Assembly (NCBI GenBank): GCA_016705065.1
Contig: JADIYY010000001.1
Span: 806,001 to 870,000 of the forward strand
Source: Candidatus Aalborgiella aggregata
Lineage (GTDB): Bacteria; Pseudomonadota; Gammaproteobacteria; Burkholderiales; Burkholderiaceae_C
Direction: 5' to 3'
Length of the DNA: 64,000 bases
This document shows positions 7,893 through 16,581 of the stretch, in pieces. The position numbers and the translations under genes are program-made. Position 1 is the first letter of the stretch. The number at the start of each line of letters is the position of its first letter. The notes beneath the pieces are model-generated. The model saw only the letters and a list, made by a program, of their open reading frames with translations, was not told where the DNA came from and ran no database searches.

Positions 7893-9625
7893 GCGGCATT
7901 CTCCTTTTTACCCAAGTTTGCGCCTGATGTTTCAAATACGCCAATGCAACGTTTCACTGCTCGTGAAATTTTGATTGCATCAAATTCACGCCATCTGGCC
8001 GCCACATGCTGGTCGGGGCGCAACAAATAAACGGTTCCAGCTTTACCGTCATACCTCTCTTGCAACCTGCCCTCTGAATCTTGTAAAGAACCTGATGCAA
8101 CCTGTAAAACAGGTGTTGTCAGACCGGCTGGTAAAAGAGAAGTTAATTGATTCAGTTGTTCGTTTGGTGGTGCATCACCAAAAACCAGCAGAATGAATGT
8201 TGCAGCAGGTTTACTTTGTTTGACGGACAAACGGTTCAAGACTTCGAGTAGCCAAGTGTTTGCACCATCGTATCGAACGGGTGCATCCGCACAGTTTGTG
8301 CCTGGAAACATTTTGCCTACGAACACATCCGTAGCGACATCAGGTGTGTTCAATGATGAATGCAGATACGGTGTTGGCGTGGACAAGCGGCCACTGTTAA
8401 CCAAAGGTCTGGCAAAACTTTCGGTTTTAGCCAACTCTAAAACCGCATTGCGATAGCGCAAGCTGGCTTGATTTTTTGGGGTGATGAAGTCGGTAGACCG
8501 CGTGGAATTGAGCAGGTTATCGTCTGCCGCAAACGCACGTTCATCGTGGTAGCTGTCCATCAAAGATGCTGGCGCAATGCCGTCCAACACCAACTTGAGT
8601 TTCCATGCAATGTTATCGATGTCTTGCACACCGGTGTTTGCACCACGTGCGCCGAAGGGCGAAACTTGGTGTGCGGCATCGCCCGCAAACAGCACACGTC
8701 CGTAACGAAACTGATCGACACGGCGACATGCAAATTGGTAGACCGATACCCATTCCAATTCAAATTGAGCATCGGGTCCCAGCATGGCTTGTATGCGCGG
8801 AATCACGCGTTCGGGTTGTTTTTCAAGCTCAGGATCCGCGTCCCAACCGAGTTGAAAATCAATGCGCCAAACATTCTCACTTTGCTTGTGCAACAAAACC
8901 GATTGTCCGCGGTGAAACGGCGGATCAAACCAAAACCATCGTTCGGTAGGAAAATCGGCTTTCATGACCACATCGGCGATCAAGAATCGATCTTGGAAAA
9001 ACTGGCCACTGAACCCCGCACCTACCAATTTGCGGGTGTCGCTGTTGGCACCGTCACAAGCAATGACCCAATCGGCCTCGACCTTGAAAATACCATCTGG
9101 GGTTTCAAGTGACAAGGTTACGGGTGCATCAGCTTTGTTTTTGTTCTGTTGCAAATCCAGCAGTTTGTGTTTCCAGCGCAAATCGACCAGTGGATGCTCT
9201 TGGCACGCTTTCACCAAGTATTCCTCTAAATAGTATTGCTGCAAATTGATCATGGCCGGCATTTTGTGCGCTGGCTCTGGCAGCAAATCAAAGCTGTAGA
9301 CCAAGTCATCGCGCATGAAAACTTTACCCACTTGCCAACTAACGCCCTTGTCAACCATGGGTTTTGCCACGCCCAATCTATCCCAAATTTCCAAGGGGCG
9401 CTTGGCATAACAAACGGCTCGCGAGCCTATGCTGACGGTGTTGTTGTCATCAATCAGCACCACCGCGATGCCGCGTTGCGCACAATCCAGTGCAGCGGTT
9501 AAACCGATAGGTCCTGCACCAATGATGACAACTGGGTGACGCTTCAGCGTTTGGGTTCGCTGTTCCTCGCTTTGAACGTAATCAAACTGCGGGTAGCTAT
9601 AGGTTTTTTGCACAACGGTGTTCAT
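7889..9625 (-). CDS. FAD-dependent aromatic monooxygenase (MhpA/PHBH-like)
   Basis: A 578-residue class A flavoprotein monooxygenase. The FAD motif VIIGAGPIGLTAALD is near residue 35. VIACDGANSDTRK is in the middle. The second FAD motif GRVLFAGDAAHQVSPFGARG is near residue 300, followed by N-G-QDIDN-AWKL. A C-terminal thioredoxin-like region completes the length typical of 3-(3-hydroxyphenyl)propionate hydroxylase relatives. ATG 9625 (MNTVVQKTYSYPQ) is preferred over a start at 9667 that overlaps the MBL gene. It lies in a unit MBL protein - monooxygenase - DUF2783 on the minus strand. The substrate cannot be read from the sequence; a hydroxylated aromatic acid is likely. Confidence 0.85.
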   Translation of the reverse strand: MNTVVQKTYSYPQFDYVQSEEQRTQTLKRHPVVIIGAGPIGLTAALDCAQRGIAVVLIDDNNTVSIGSRAVCYAKRPLEIWDRLGVAKPMVDKGVSWQVGKVFMRDDLVYSFDLLPEPAHKMPAMINLQQYYLEEYLVKACQEHPLVDLRWKHKLLDLQQNKNKADAPVTLSLETPDGIFKVEADWVIACDGANSDTRKLVGAGFSGQFFQDRFLIADVVMKADFPTERWFWFDPPFHRGQSVLLHKQSENVWRIDFQLGWDADPELEKQPERVIPRIQAMLGPDAQFELEWVSVYQFACRRVDQFRYGRVLFAGDAAHQVSPFGARGANTGVQDIDNIAWKLKLVLDGIAPASLMDSYHDERAFAADDNLLNSTRSTDFITPKNQASLRYRNAVLELAKTESFARPLVNSGRLSTPTPYLHSSLNTPDVATDVFVGKMFPGTNCADAPVRYDGANTWLLEVLNRLSVKQSKPAATFILLVFGDAPPNEQLNQLTSLLPAGLTTPVLQVASGSLQDSEGRLQERYDGKAGTVYLLRPDQHVAARWREFDAIKISRAVKRCIGVFETSGANLGKKENAA

Positions 9626-9642
9626 GGCTGTACTGACCTTAT

Positions 9643-10635
9643 TTACTGGTTTTCTAAAGCTTTCCACATCTCAATATCGCGCTCAGCTGTCCAAATACGC
9701 GGGTCGGCGTATTTCGTCGCTTCGTCATAAGCGCGCGTCACATCGAACGGCATGCAGTGGTCAAAAATCACCCACTGTCCATACCTAGGACGCAAACGAT
9801 TCATGGTCTCGTTGTAGACGGTGTTCAAGTCTTTGCCATCTTTCGCGCCGGCTTGCGCGCTGGCATAAACGTCTGACACAAATGCACGCGTATCAGACAA
9901 GCCTTGCGCCACCTGTGCAGCAGTTTGCAAAGCAGCACCACGACCGGGCACGAGCTTTTCAGGTTTGAGTGCGGCTATGGCATCCAAAGTGCTTGGCCAA
10001 TCTTTAAAGTACGCATCACCTGCATACGGTGTGGCACCAAATTCCACCAAGTCGCCAGCAAACATGATTTTTTGCTGTGGCAACCAAGCCACCGTGTCGC
10101 CCTTTGTGTGACCACGTCCCAGCTGCAACAACTGCACCTCCAACTTACCCAGCCAAACCGTCATCTTGCCGGTGAAAGTCATGGTGGGCCATGTCATGCC
10201 GGGTGGCACCGATTCAACCGCGTTGAACAAGCGCGGAAAGCGCCCTATCTCGCTGGCTTTGTCTTGTTCGCCCCGCTCCACAATCAAGTCATAGGTGTCT
10301 TGGCTGGCCAAAATTTGCTCAGGCTTGTAGGCACTCGCGCCCAACACGCGAACCGCGTGGTAGTGGCTCAGCACCACGTATTTGATAGGTTTATCGGTCA
10401 CTTCGCGAATACGGCGAATCACATCCTGCGCCATGACAGGTGTTGCTTGTGTATCAATCACCATCACCGCGTCGTCCCCTATGATGATGCCGGTATTGGG
10501 GTCACCCTCTGCGGTATAGGCATAGGCGTTGTCTGAGAGCTTATCGAAACTGACTTTTTTTGCTTCTAAGTCGGCTTGGCTAGCAAAGGTTTTAGCTTTT
10601 GTTTGTGTGGCGGCACCTGCTGGAGATTGATTCAT
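9643..10635 (-). CDS. MBL-fold metallohydrolase-like protein with atypical metal motif
   Basis: A 330-residue metallo-beta-lactamase-fold protein. The fold markers are GIIIGDDAVMVIDTQ, GRGHTKGDTVAWL and FAGDLVEFGATPY. The canonical HxHxDH motif reads SHYHAVRVLG instead, keeping the first two His but replacing the Asp and last His. Metal binding or chemistry may therefore differ from standard hydrolases. No signal peptide is seen. It is the first gene of the monooxygenase unit, ending 17 bases before the monooxygenase start. The 281-bp region upstream (10636-10916) is divergent with the MoxR gene and contains a repeat copy at 10711-10775. A role in processing the monooxygenase product is possible but unproven. 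Confidence 0.8.
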   Translation of the reverse strand: MNQSPAGAATQTKAKTFASQADLEAKKVSFDKLSDNAYAYTAEGDPNTGIIIGDDAVMVIDTQATPVMAQDVIRRIREVTDKPIKYVVLSHYHAVRVLGASAYKPEQILASQDTYDLIVERGEQDKASEIGRFPRLFNAVESVPPGMTWPTMTFTGKMTVWLGKLEVQLLQLGRGHTKGDTVAWLPQQKIMFAGDLVEFGATPYAGDAYFKDWPSTLDAIAALKPEKLVPGRGAALQTAAQVAQGLSDTRAFVSDVYASAQAGAKDGKDLNTVYNETMNRLRPRYGQWVIFDHCMPFDVTRAYDEATKYADPRIWTAERDIEMWKALENQ

Positions 10636-10710
10636 CTTGATTCCTTAACGTTTGGAGAACTGTTTAATTCATTTTAACGACTGTGCAATTAGGGCAGCAA
10701 AACTCTGTTT

Positions 10711-10775
10711 TGTTATATATTTAATAGCACCATAGGCATTAAATACGCCATATAAAGCCTGATTCTTCATATAAA
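10711..10775 (+). repeat. Dispersed palindromic repeat, copy 2 (intergenic)
   Basis: Matches the family consensus: hairpin TGTTATATATTTAATAGCA, then CATAGGCATTAAATACGCC, then a tail ending CATATAAATT. The copy has drifted in the tail (AAAGCCTGATTC in place of AGAGGCCAATTT), as the copy at 57143 also has. It lies in the 281-bp divergent gap between the MBL gene and the MoxR gene. The remainder of the gap is AT-rich and must carry both promoters; I cannot place them confidently. Confidence 0.85.
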
Positions 10776-10916
10776 TTAGCCTAAAACTGCGTTGATCTAC
10801 TTAATACCACCATACTAAAAACTCAGTATACCCAACACCCGCTACCAAGAATATCGCGCATTTTCGCGCACAATTAGAATGACGTATAAAAATATGACTA
10901 CTCAGAAAGCGAACCC

Positions 10917-11771
10917 ATGAAATTTCAAGGCTCAGAAAACTACGTTGCAACCGATGATTTGATGCTGGCCGTCAATGCCGCCAGCACATTGCAAAAACCA
11001 CTCTTGGTCAAAGGTGAACCCGGCACAGGCAAAACCATGTTGGCAGAAGAAGTCGCCAGCACATTGGGGATTCCGCTGTTGCAATGGCACATCAAATCGA
11101 CCACCAAAGCCCAGCAAGGTTTGTATGAATACGATGCCGTTAGCCGCCTGCGTGATTCACAGCTGTCCACCATCGATGGTGGCGACAAAGTCAAAGACAT
11201 CAACAACTACATTGTCAAAGGCGTGTTGTGGCAAGCCTTTACCGCTGATCAACCAGTAGCATTGTTGATTGACGAAATCGACAAAGCCGATATCGAGTTT
11301 CCAAACGATTTGCTGCGCGAAATCGACCGCATGGAGTTTTACGTATACGAAACACGCCAGCTCATCAAAGCCAAACACCGCCCTTTGGTCTTCATCACAT
11401 CAAACAATGAGAAAGAGTTACCCGATGCCTTTTTGCGTCGCTGTTTCTTTCACTACATCAAATTTCCTGATGCAGTGACCATGCAAAAAATTGTCGACGT
11501 GCATTTCCCCGACTTGAAAAAAGAGTTGTTGAATGCCGCCATGAAGACTTTTTACGAAGTGCGAAACTTGTCTGGCTTGAAGAAGAAGCCTTCCACCAGT
11601 GAGCTATTGGATTGGCTGAAATTATTGGTGGCGGAAGACATCAGCTTGGAAGCACTACAAAGTAAAGATGACAAAGTGAGCATTCCACCATTGGTTGGCG
11701 CACTATTAAAAAATGAACAAGATGTTACCTTGTTCGAAAAACTGGTATTTATGCAAAGCCGAAACCGTTAA
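10917..11771 (+). CDS. MoxR-family AAA+ ATPase
   Basis: A 284-residue AAA+ ATPase of the MoxR group. Walker A is GEPGTGKTML near residue 38, Walker B is ALLIDEIDKAD near residue 115, and sensor-type residues lie in FITSNNEKELPDAFLRRC. MoxR ATPases usually act as chaperones that load metal or cofactors into, or remodel, partner complexes, together with a VWA-domain protein. The VWA partner is encoded about 1.45 kb downstream, after a protease and an acetyltransferase gene. The ATG at 10917 is the first in frame. Its client is unknown. Confidence 0.9.
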   Translation: MKFQGSENYVATDDLMLAVNAASTLQKPLLVKGEPGTGKTMLAEEVASTLGIPLLQWHIKSTTKAQQGLYEYDAVSRLRDSQLSTIDGGDKVKDINNYIVKGVLWQAFTADQPVALLIDEIDKADIEFPNDLLREIDRMEFYVYETRQLIKAKHRPLVFITSNNEKELPDAFLRRCFFHYIKFPDAVTMQKIVDVHFPDLKKELLNAAMKTFYEVRNLSGLKKKPSTSELLDWLKLLVAEDISLEALQSKDDKVSIPPLVGALLKNEQDVTLFEKLVFMQSRNR

Positions 11772-11786
11772 AAAGAGGATTTAAAA

Positions 11787-12596
11787 ATGCATTCATTACT
11801 CAAATTGCTTGGCGTTGCCAGTATCGCCTTACTCGTATCGTGCGGTGGTGACGATGAAGACTTAGCTGGGCAATGCAGCGCCATCGGTCTGACTGAAAAA
11901 ACCAGTACTGAGATTGTTCCCAAAATTACCAGCGGACGAGTATGTACCGATGTCAACAAATCTCCCGTATTGGCAATCCTTAAAAACATGCCAGATGGCA
12001 CCTCAGGTTTGTGCACTGGTACTTTGATTACCTCAACACAGGTACTCACTGCAGCACACTGTTTAAGCGGTGCTGCCAGCATTGATGTAATTTATGGCAT
12101 TGCCGCTGAGCAGTATGCACGCCTACGCGGGTCTTCGTGGGTAATACACCCTGAATACGCGGTTACAGCTTCAGGTCGATTGGTGAACGACATTGGTGTG
12201 GTGAACATGCCCATCTCAATGTCTATGTCTCCTATACCAATCCTAGCCAGCAATGCACCCAAGAATGGTCAGAAAGCGACCATTGCAGGGTATGGACTTA
12301 CCGCAGGCAATTCATCTGATGCAGGTGTATTGCGCATTGGCGCAATGGTCATTGCAAGTGTAGAACCCGATTTGATCATAGGCGTATCGCAAGAAGGCAA
12401 CAGCAACACTTGCTTTGGTGATTCAGGTGGTCCACTCTTGGTTCAACAAAATGGTCAAGCCAGCTTGGTTGGAACCACATCCTACGGTAGTTCTAACTCG
12501 TGCGCTTTGGGCGAATCAACGGTTTACATGAACTTGCAATCATCGAAATTGATGGGCTTCTTGCGCGGCTCTGCGCCAGGCGCTCAGTTCAACTAA
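11787..12596 (+). CDS. Trypsin-like serine protease, predicted lipoprotein
   Basis: A 269-residue S1-family protease. The N-terminus is a lipoprotein signal with lipobox LLVSC (residues 15-19), so the mature protein should be lipid-anchored outside the inner membrane. The catalytic triad is visible: His in LTAAHCLSG, Asp in NDIGVVNMP, Ser in CFGDSGGPLLV. Several Cys residues (including CTGT, AHC, NTC and NSC) could form disulphides. It starts 15 bases after the MoxR stop, preceded by AAAGAGGA, so it is probably co-transcribed with the MoxR gene. The substrate is unknown. Confidence 0.88.
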   Translation: MHSLLKLLGVASIALLVSCGGDDEDLAGQCSAIGLTEKTSTEIVPKITSGRVCTDVNKSPVLAILKNMPDGTSGLCTGTLITSTQVLTAAHCLSGAASIDVIYGIAAEQYARLRGSSWVIHPEYAVTASGRLVNDIGVVNMPISMSMSPIPILASNAPKNGQKATIAGYGLTAGNSSDAGVLRIGAMVIASVEPDLIIGVSQEGNSNTCFGDSGGPLLVQQNGQASLVGTTSYGSSNSCALGESTVYMNLQSSKLMGFLRGSAPGAQFN

Positions 12597-12607
12597 TCAA
12601 CTAAATC

Positions 12608-13210
12608 ATGGACGCCACATTTCCAATACACACTTTACTGAAAAGCGAATCAATCAGTCTCGAGCCATTGGTTATGCTCCACGAAGCGGGATTGCGGGAG
12701 GCCGCCGCAGATGGTGAGTTGTGGAAAATCCGAGTAACCTCTGTTCCAGAACCAAATCAAACCCGCAAATACATCGAAGACGCACTCACCATGCAAAAAG
12801 AAGGCAAACGCTTACCCTATGCGGTGATCGACGCCGCGACGGGGAGATTATTGGGGTCTAGTAGCTACCACGACATACTACCAGCTGTCAAACGCTTGGA
12901 AATTGGCTACACCTGGTACGCCCAAAGTGTGCAGCGCAGCCATGTGAACACCACTGCAAAACTCATGTTGATGACACATGCCTTTGAAACTTTGGGTTAC
13001 AACGTGGTGGGTTGGCGCACAGACAATTTCAACTTCGCAAGCCAACGTGCCATCGAGCGCTTGGGCGCAAAAAAAGACGGCGTCATACGCGGTCACGCGC
13101 CGCGACGCGACGGCACCATACGCGATACCGTGATGTACAGCTTGACTCGAGGTGAATGGCCTGAAGTTAAGGCTCAGTTGTTGTATTCCTTGAGCAAACA
13201 TCGTTCATGA
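12608..13210 (+). CDS. GNAT acetyltransferase (RimJ/RimL-like)
   Basis: A 200-residue member of the GNAT_3 group that acetylates protein N-termini or small molecules. Typical features are LEPLVMLHEAGL early, LLGSSSYHDI followed by RLEIGYTWY, HVNTTAKLMLMTHAFE (the acetyl-CoA-binding region), and the SQRAIERLGAKKDGV and GTIRDTVMYSL segments. It lies 11 bases after the protease and 7 bases before the VWA gene, hence in one operon. No specific substrate can be assigned. Confidence 0.85.
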   Translation: MDATFPIHTLLKSESISLEPLVMLHEAGLREAAADGELWKIRVTSVPEPNQTRKYIEDALTMQKEGKRLPYAVIDAATGRLLGSSSYHDILPAVKRLEIGYTWYAQSVQRSHVNTTAKLMLMTHAFETLGYNVVGWRTDNFNFASQRAIERLGAKKDGVIRGHAPRRDGTIRDTVMYSLTRGEWPEVKAQLLYSLSKHRS

Positions 13211-13217
13211 TATTGCC

Positions 13218-14438
13218 ATGCTAATTGACTTTTTCTACACCTTGCGCGAAGCCAAATTGCCGATTTCGGTGAAGGAGTATTTGGATTTATTGGGTGCTTT
13301 AAAGGCTGGCGTTGTGGGGCCCAACACGCCAGATGATGAAGCCGAACACAGCGACACAGGAAGTGGCTACGACATCAATGATTTTTACTATTTGAGCCGT
13401 TTGGTTTTAGTCAAAGACGAAAAGCACTATGACAAGTTTGACCGTGCTTTTGCAGCATATTTCAAAGGCATTGAAGCGATTGCAGATTTCACCAAAGATG
13501 TGCCTCTGGACTGGTTGCGTAAAAATCTTGAATTGAATTTGTCGCCCGAAGAACGTGCCAAGATTGAAAAAATGGGCTGGGACGAGCTCATGGAAACATT
13601 AAAAAAACGTTTTGAAGAGCAAAAAGAACGCCATGAGGGTGGCAACAAATGGATTGGCACGGGTGGCACTTCACCATTTGGCGCATATGGGCAAAACCCG
13701 CAAGGCATACGAATTGGACAAGACAAAAGTCGCAACCGAAGCGCCGTCAAAGTGTGGGACCAGCGTGCTTACAAAGACTATGACGACAGCCAAGAGCTGG
13801 GCACACGCAACATCAAAGTGGCATTGCGCCGTTTGCGCAAATTTGCACGATTGGGCAATGAGGAAGAACTGGATTTAGATGACACCATTCATTCAACAGC
13901 CGCCAATGCAGGGTATTTGGACATCAAAATGGTGCCCGAAAAGCACAACAACGTCAAAATTTTGCTCTTGATGGACGTGGGCGGCACCATGGACGACCAC
14001 ATTCAGCGGGTTGAAGAACTGTTTTCAGCATCCAAAACAGAATTCAAACACCTGGAGTTTTATTATTTTCACAATTGTGTTTATGACTTCATGTGGAAAA
14101 ACAACCGCCGCCGTTATGCAGAAAAGTTTGAAACATGGGACATCATTCGAAAATACAACAAAGATTACAAACTCATCTTTGTGGGCGACGCCACCATGAG
14201 TCCCTACGAAATTTTGCAACCTGGTGGCAGTGTCGAATACAACAATCCAGAAGCTGGCGCAGAATGGTTGCAGAGGCTTACGCATGCATTTCCTAAATTT
14301 GCTTGGATCAACCCTGAACCTCAAGGGGTTTGGCAATACCGTCAAAGTATTGCAGTGATCCAGCAATTGATGAGCCAGCGCATGTTTCCTTTGACAATCA
14401 AGGGTTTAGAAGATGCCATGCGGCTCCTAAGCAAGTAG
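13218..14438 (+). CDS. VWA domain-containing CoxE-like protein
   Basis: A 406-residue protein whose C-terminal half is a von Willebrand A-like domain of the CoxE type. An acidic-basic linker with many charged residues lies around 120-190. The metal-binding MIDAS motif, usually DxSxS, reads LLMDVGGTMDDH, so Thr occupies one of the Ser positions. Such proteins pair with MoxR ATPases, and the MoxR gene is the first gene of this four-gene run. The start is the ATG at 13218. Its own cargo complex is not identifiable from the window. Confidence 0.85.
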   Translation: MLIDFFYTLREAKLPISVKEYLDLLGALKAGVVGPNTPDDEAEHSDTGSGYDINDFYYLSRLVLVKDEKHYDKFDRAFAAYFKGIEAIADFTKDVPLDWLRKNLELNLSPEERAKIEKMGWDELMETLKKRFEEQKERHEGGNKWIGTGGTSPFGAYGQNPQGIRIGQDKSRNRSAVKVWDQRAYKDYDDSQELGTRNIKVALRRLRKFARLGNEEELDLDDTIHSTAANAGYLDIKMVPEKHNNVKILLLMDVGGTMDDHIQRVEELFSASKTEFKHLEFYYFHNCVYDFMWKNNRRRYAEKFETWDIIRKYNKDYKLIFVGDATMSPYEILQPGGSVEYNNPEAGAEWLQRLTHAFPKFAWINPEPQGVWQYRQSIAVIQQLMSQRMFPLTIKGLEDAMRLLSK

Positions 14439-14453
14439 CTTTTGTAAGTAAAA

Positions 14454-14484
14454 TTGCCATTTCAAGCCTTAAATTTGCTATAAT
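14454..14484 (+). promoter_or_regulatory. Likely sigma-70 promoter of rplS
   Basis: TTGCCA at 14454-14459 and TATAAT at 14479-14484 (19-base spacer) match -35 and -10 elements upstream of rplS. The leader of about 105 bases contains a small hairpin (AGAGG 14485-14489 / CCTCT 14499-14503). Normally rplS is the last gene of an rpsP-rimM-trmD-rplS operon; here nothing of those genes lies between the VWA gene and rplS. Confidence 0.6.
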
Positions 14485-14594
14485 CAGAGGCTTTTCGATC
14501 CTCTGGCCGACCGCTCTTTAACGACATTTTTGTTGTATTTACGAGCATATGTCAATCCCGACATTGGTGCTGCCATGATCAATAAGAGGAAACC

Positions 14595-14981
14595 ATGAAT
14601 TTAATCCAAACTTTAGAGCAAGAAGAAATTGCTCGTCTGAACAAGACCATCCCTGAATTTGCACCTGGCGACACCGTTGTCATTAACGTCAACGTCGTTG
14701 AAGGTACACGCAAGCGTTTGCAAGCTTTTGAAGGCGTGGTCATCGCTATTCGCAACCGTGGCTTGAACAGCAGTTTCATTGTTCGTAAAATTTCCAGCGG
14801 TGAAGGCGTTGAGCGTACGTTCCAAACTTACAGCCCATTGATTGCCAGCATCGAAGTCAAGCGTCGCGGTGATGTTCGTCGTGCCAAGTTGTACTACTTG
14901 CGTGATCGCAGCGGTAAATCTGCGCGTATCAAAGAAAAATTGGCACCTAAAAAGGTTAAAACTGCATCTGTTGCAGCATAA
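14595..14981 (+). CDS. rplS: 50S ribosomal protein L19
   Basis: A 128-residue protein matching bacterial L19 along its length: FAPGDTVVINVNVVEGTRKR near the start, LQAFEGVVIAIRNRGLNSSF, FQTYSPLIASIEVKRRGDVR and RRAKLYYLRDRSGKSARIKE. A clear ribosome binding site, AAGAGGAAACC, precedes the ATG. L19 sits at the 30S-50S interface. Unusually, rplS is not preceded by rpsP, rimM and trmD, and it appears to have its own promoter. The downstream Nudix gene overlaps its end, as is common in Burkholderiales. Confidence 0.96.
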   Translation: MNLIQTLEQEEIARLNKTIPEFAPGDTVVINVNVVEGTRKRLQAFEGVVIAIRNRGLNSSFIVRKISSGEGVERTFQTYSPLIASIEVKRRGDVRRAKLYYLRDRSGKSARIKEKLAPKKVKTASVAA

Positions 14982-15690
14982 AACAATACCTGTATTCGAC
15001 CCACGCAAAGTCCCTGTCGTCGGCACAGGCGAACATTTGCGTGCGGTACACCCCACCCAACTTAATCCAGAAGCTCTAAGACAGCGGTTTCAAAATCCGC
15101 CGCTTTGGACGCCTGAAGTCCTTCGGGAAGCCAGTTTTACCGAGCGCGAACCCGCAAATGCTGCGGTGTTGATCCCTCTGGTGATGCGTGATGAGTTGAT
15201 GGTTCTGCTCACACAACGCACCCAAAACATGTCGACACATGCAGGTCAAATTGCATTTCCGGGTGGCAAATCAGACCAAGCGGATGCAGATGCCATCGCC
15301 ACTGCTTTGCGTGAATCGCAAGAAGAAATTGGGTTAGATGCTACTTTTATAGAGGTTATTGGCGCGCTACCCAACTACATCACTGGAACACACTTCATTG
15401 TCAGCCCCATAATTGCTCTGGTCAAACCGGGTTTTGAAATTCAGCCCAACCCCATAGAAGTTGATCATGTATTTGAAGTTCCGCTGTCATTTCTAATGCA
15501 CCCAAGGAATCACATGGAGCATGAGATGTCTTGGCAGGGTCAACAGCGTCGTTGGTTTTCAATGCCCTACCCTAAGCAATCGCAGGATGGCAAAACTCTA
15601 GAATCAAAAGAAGAAGATGATGCGACTCACTTCATTTGGGGTGCAACAGCCGGTATGCTGCGGAATCTATACCGTTTTTTAATCGCCTAG
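14971..15690 (+). CDS. CoA pyrophosphatase-type Nudix hydrolase
   Basis: About 239 residues. The Nudix box is FPGGKSDQADADAIATALRE followed by SQEEIGL, preceded by LTQRTQNMSTHAGQIA, which is the pattern of NudL-like enzymes that cleave CoA and acyl-CoA to phosphopantetheine and 3',5'-ADP. No ATG exists near the conserved N-terminus. TTG at 14971, overlapping rplS by 11 bases, is the best start and gives MQHKTIPVFDPRK; CTG at 14968 is an alternative. The convergent pssA gene ends 28 bases downstream. Confidence 0.85.
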   Translation: MQHKTIPVFDPRKVPVVGTGEHLRAVHPTQLNPEALRQRFQNPPLWTPEVLREASFTEREPANAAVLIPLVMRDELMVLLTQRTQNMSTHAGQIAFPGGKSDQADADAIATALRESQEEIGLDATFIEVIGALPNYITGTHFIVSPIIALVKPGFEIQPNPIEVDHVFEVPLSFLMHPRNHMEHEMSWQGQQRRWFSMPYPKQSQDGKTLESKEEDDATHFIWGATAGMLRNLYRFLIA

Positions 15691-15717
15691 ATATGTGCTG
15701 CGACAAAGTAGCCAGTC

Positions 15718-16557
15718 TCAATGCATGCCGCGCTCATCAGGCTCATCCGTTGAGGTGCTGATGACACTGGTTTGAATGCCTTTGGCTTTACGCCAAGCAA
15801 ATATGACATAGCCGCTGATGCCATAAATCACAAACAATGCAGATAAAACTATAGCGGGTTCTAATGCAATGATGGCAATCACCAAAGCAATGACAACAGT
15901 CACGATAAATGGCACACTTTGTTTGAAATGCACGTCTTTGAAACTGTAAAAAGGCACATTGGTGACCATGGTCAAGCCAGAGTACAGCACCAATGCAAAC
16001 ATAGGCCAAGCCACATCACTTCCTTTGATACCAGCTTCTGTTGCAATCCACAAAAAACCAGTCACTATGGCTGCGGCTGCTGGTGATGGCAAACCTTGAA
16101 AATAGCGTTTATCGACTACAGCAGTGTTGACATTAAAACGTGCCAAACGAAGTGCCGCGCAAGCGCAGTACACAAAAGCTGCAAACCACCCCCAGCGCCC
16201 TAGTCCTTTGAGTGCCCAAATATAGGATATTAATGCCGGTGCGGCACCAAAGGAAACCATATCGGAGAGCGAATCCATTTGCTCTCCGAAGGCGCTTTGT
16301 GTATTGGTCATGCGCGCGACACGGCCGTCTAGACTGTCAAGCACCATAGCGCAAAATACGCCTATGGCCGCCATTTCAAATCGGCCGTTCATCGCCATCA
16401 CAATGGCGTAAAACCCACCAAACAATGCTGCTAAAGTGAACAGATTAGGCAATATGTAAATGCCCTTGCGTCGTTTTGGAAGAGTTTGAAGCGTTTTCAA
16501 ACTTTCATCATCTTGCGAAACCTGTTCACCATCGTGCATAGTAACCTCTGTTGTCAA
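15718..16557 (-). CDS. pssA: CDP-diacylglycerol-serine O-phosphatidyltransferase
   Basis: A 279-residue membrane enzyme that makes phosphatidylserine, the precursor of phosphatidylethanolamine. The CDP-alcohol phosphatidyltransferase motif is complete around residue 75: DGRVARMTNTQSAFG, then EQMDSLSDM, with all three Asp. About eight hydrophobic segments follow. It lies 24 bases downstream of ilvC on the minus strand, an ilvBNC-pssA order that is common in Burkholderiales, so it may be transcribed with the branched-chain amino acid genes. Confidence 0.92.
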   Translation of the reverse strand: MTTEVTMHDGEQVSQDDESLKTLQTLPKRRKGIYILPNLFTLAALFGGFYAIVMAMNGRFEMAAIGVFCAMVLDSLDGRVARMTNTQSAFGEQMDSLSDMVSFGAAPALISYIWALKGLGRWGWFAAFVYCACAALRLARFNVNTAVVDKRYFQGLPSPAAAAIVTGFLWIATEAGIKGSDVAWPMFALVLYSGLTMVTNVPFYSFKDVHFKQSVPFIVTVVIALVIAIIALEPAIVLSALFVIYGISGYVIFAWRKAKGIQTSVISTSTDEPDERGMH

Positions 16558-16581
16558 ATTCTTTTCAGATTGATTACAGGC

